This document shows, piece by piece, positions 62,356-64,000 of a stretch of DNA of 64,000 nt; position 1 is the stretch's first letter, and every line of letters starts with the position of its first letter. This stretch comes from CBDCIS01 sp965217565. GTDB lineage: Bacteria; Chloroflexota; Dehalococcoidia; Lucifugimonadales; CATOSD01. The translations under genes and the position numbers were made by a program. The stretch lies in the NCBI GenBank assembly GCA_965217565.1, contig CBDCIS010000002.1, positions 124,001-188,000 of the forward strand, written 5' to 3'. The notes below the pieces were generated by a model. The model had not been told where the DNA came from, did not search any database, and was given only the letters and a program-made list of their open reading frames with translations.

Positions 62356-62661
62356 GTGAACATGCAACGCCGAGTCCTGGTGGTTGGACGACAACAGGAC
62401 GAGACGGACAGGGTAACGAGTGTCCTAGAGGGCAATGCCTTTATCGTTACCAGCACTCTCAACGACGACGTAGCGATCGACCTCGCGGCGTCCACCGGCT
62501 TCGACGCGCTCGTTGTCGGCAGCGGGGTGTCTCACGTGGAATTCGCTTCGCTGAGGGAGGACGTCTTGCGGCGTCAGCCGGACATAAAGGTCGTCGAGGA
62601 GCGAGGCGTGGACTCTGTGCTTACGCTGCTGCGCCAGGCGTTGAAGGGCCCGCTCGGCTAG
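62356..62661 (+). CDS. Receiver-like mini protein of unknown function
   Basis: The roughly 101-residue protein (GTG 62356, or ATG 62362) begins RRVLVVGRQQDETDRVTSVLEG and has ALVVGSGVSH where response-regulator receivers have the phosphorylated aspartate strand. No aspartate is present there. It therefore looks like a degenerate receiver-type alpha/beta domain without an output domain. It lies 56 bases upstream of the Fe-S protein gene and could share its transcript. Confidence 0.55.
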   Translation: MNMQRRVLVVGRQQDETDRVTSVLEGNAFIVTSTLNDDVAIDLAASTGFDALVVGSGVSHVEFASLREDVLRRQPDIKVVEERGVDSVLTLLRQALKGPLG

Positions 62662-62717
62662 TTCACTAACAGGCAGTCACCCAGCGAGAATCGCACTCGG
62701 AACGGGGCGTCATTCCA

Positions 62718-64000
62718 ATGGCAAAAAGAATCATAGGTCACAGCGTGGAGCGCCCCGAGAGGAATCCCGACGAGGGGCCGTTGTCCTTTCCCGTCGCCAA
62801 AGACATTCAGGGAGTTGCCGGCATCCCCAAGCGAGACAACGAAATCTCCTACTACAACAGGGAAGCGCCGCTCGAGAGCGTGGCGGTAGCCGAAAGCGCG
62901 TCCGCTCAGTGGGCCAGCGCGGTAAGGCGCGAGTTCTCCCCCGAAACGGCCGACCTCTACGAAGACTTCCAGCAGGAGATGACGCCGGTCGTCGAATGGA
63001 TTAAGGCAACTCGAGACATGGAGCCGACCGCAAAGCCCAGCGGAGACAACGTCACCGAGCTCATACGCTTGAAGGCTCTCGAACTGGGCTACGGCGAGGT
63101 GGGCTTCGCGCCGTTCGATCCCCGCTACGTCTATCGCAGCAGGCGGGCAGACCTCAATCCGCGGCTCCCCACCGCGATATGCCTAGCCCTGGAGCAGGAC
63201 TTCGACGCCACACAGACTATCCCCAGCATCGAAGCGGAGAGGGCGCAGGGAGAGGCGTACCGCCGTCAGGCGGAGCTCACCAAGACGCTGATTGACCTGA
63301 TTCTATCGTTGGGCTACCGGGTACAGGTATCCGGCCCAACCTGGCATCTCGGTCCGATGATTCCGATGTTCGTCGAGGCGGGCCTTGGGCAGCTGGGCGT
63401 CAACGGTCAACTGCTCTCCCCGCGCTTCGGCTCCCGCGCTCGCTTGCAGATGATTCTCACCGACGCCAAGGTCACCCACGACAAGCCCGTTGATTACGGC
63501 ATCCACAAGTTCTGCGCATTGTGCCAGGTGTGCGTAACCCGCTGCCCCGGCAGGGCGCTGGAAGGCCAGAAGCTGTGGTATCGCGGCGTCGAGAAGAACA
63601 AGCTCAACTTTGCTCGCTGCCGGCCGGTGATGACGCGCTACTCAGGATGCGGCGTCTGCATGAAGGTCTGTCCCATCCAGAAGTATGGGATGAAGCCGGT
63701 CATGGAGCACTACATAGAGACGGGCGAGGTGCTCGGCAAGGGCACCGACAACCTGGAAGGGTACACCCTTCCCGACAAGGGCTACTTCAAACCCGGCAAG
63801 CTGCCTCGTTTCGACGCCCAGTTCTTTAGCATGCCCAGAGGAAGAACGGAAGACAACCTGTTCGACGAACTCAAACGGGAACTCAATGATGCCCAGCAGG
63901 ACGGCGCTGCCAGGTCCGACGAAGTATGGCGCGAATTCAGGGAAAAGCTCCGCGAGTCCCTCGATCGTCCTGCTGGTCCGTTGGACATGGGAATGGACCT
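62718..64000 (+). CDS. Reductive dehalogenase/QueG-like protein with two 4Fe-4S motifs (3' end outside window)
   Basis: The open frame from ATG 62718 runs to the right edge (427 codons seen). It has two bacterial ferredoxin-type cysteine sets: C266-x2-C269-x2-C272-x3-C276-P and C301-x9-C311-x2-C314-x3-C318-P. The upstream region (WHLGPMIPMFVEAGLGQLGVNG) matches the corrinoid-binding core shared by reductive dehalogenases and epoxyqueuosine reductase QueG. There is no twin-arginine signal at the N-terminus, so it is probably cytoplasmic. Substrate unknown. Confidence 0.8.
   Translation, partial: MAKRIIGHSVERPERNPDEGPLSFPVAKDIQGVAGIPKRDNEISYYNREAPLESVAVAESASAQWASAVRREFSPETADLYEDFQQEMTPVVEWIKATRDMEPTAKPSGDNVTELIRLKALELGYGEVGFAPFDPRYVYRSRRADLNPRLPTAICLALEQDFDATQTIPSIEAERAQGEAYRRQAELTKTLIDLILSLGYRVQVSGPTWHLGPMIPMFVEAGLGQLGVNGQLLSPRFGSRARLQMILTDAKVTHDKPVDYGIHKFCALCQVCVTRCPGRALEGQKLWYRGVEKNKLNFARCRPVMTRYSGCGVCMKVCPIQKYGMKPVMEHYIETGEVLGKGTDNLEGYTLPDKGYFKPGKLPRFDAQFFSMPRGRTEDNLFDELKRELNDAQQDGAARSDEVWREFREKLRESLDRPAGPLDMGMD

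Noticed and set aside
1..64000. Genome-wide reading of TGA as Trp or Sec
   Set aside because: Many genes with clear ends stop at TGA (for example the amidase at 3596, the glutamate-semialdehyde-like and tat genes use TAG/TGA), so the two in-frame TGA cases need separate explanations.
1..64000. CRISPR arrays, tRNA or rRNA genes
   Set aside because: I saw no regularly spaced direct repeats and no cloverleaf or rRNA sequence; a tRNA or covariance-model scan would be decisive.

Overview
This is a GC-rich (roughly 60 percent), bacterial, chromosomal window. Gene content and style suggest a Chloroflexota bacterium of the Dehalococcoidia/SAR202 kind. The support is many stand-alone catabolic enzymes (amidase, enoyl-CoA hydratases, HpcH-type aldolase, ADP-forming acyl-CoA synthetase, M20 peptidase, a corrinoid/Fe-S reductive-dehalogenase-like protein), desulforedoxin-like mini-proteins, and abundant small palindromic and GC-rich dispersed repeats. 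The taxonomic call is inference; no rRNA or other decisive marker lies in the window.

Layout. 1-3.6 kb holds a serine beta-lactamase-like hydrolase, a relic of an endonuclease/exonuclease/phosphatase gene and an amidase. 3.6-4.65 kb is a repeat zone with a 131-bp IS630-type miniature element and the first copy of a 493-bp repeat. A 947-residue kelch lipoprotein with LppX-like ends follows. 7.6-10.7 kb is a complete iron/heme/cobalamin-type ABC importer. 10.8-17.6 kb holds a sugar-nucleotide-type epimerase, a 5'-3' exonuclease, signal peptidase I, an ECF sigma factor with its membrane anti-sigma factor, and two subunits of an ADP-forming acyl-CoA synthetase. 17.7-20.34 kb is an insertion island: an IS630-family element, the second copy of the 493-bp repeat and an IS5-family element. 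20.6-27.3 kb carries tatA convergent to tatB-tatC, maf, a 23S rRNA methyltransferase, lipA, two desulforedoxin-like mini-genes, metF and a zinc-ribbon protein. 27.9-36.8 kb holds a mannose-1-phosphate guanylyltransferase, an epimerase, two PLP enzymes, a MOSC protein, an acyltransferase, and an alkD homologue interrupted by an in-frame TGA. 36.8-46.5 kb has surface proteins, an endonuclease Q homologue, an aminotransferase, oxidoreductases and an aldolase.

44-53.5 kb can be read as a long minus-strand run that starts with the conserved rpmH-rnpA-yidD-yidC-jag block and continues into two enoyl-CoA hydratases, an acyl-CoA synthetase, an aldolase and a FAD oxidase. A PQQ-propeller lipoprotein sits between yidD and yidC, and yidC overlaps jag by 104 nt. 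54-58 kb contains an FmdB-type zinc ribbon, a UGSC-family selenoprotein whose in-frame TGA at 54555 is followed by a short hairpin, a lone CoA-transferase beta subunit, an M20 peptidase and an NmrA-like protein. 58-64 kb holds an SbcC/Rad50-like ATPase, a repeat-rich gap, a receiver-like mini-protein and a two-cluster Fe-S protein that runs off the right edge.

The strongest observations are the selenoprotein, the TGA at a conserved tryptophan of alkD, a dispersed repeat family that carries a near-consensus promoter and a short conserved reading frame, and the 493-bp perfect duplication bounded by insertion-sequence ends.
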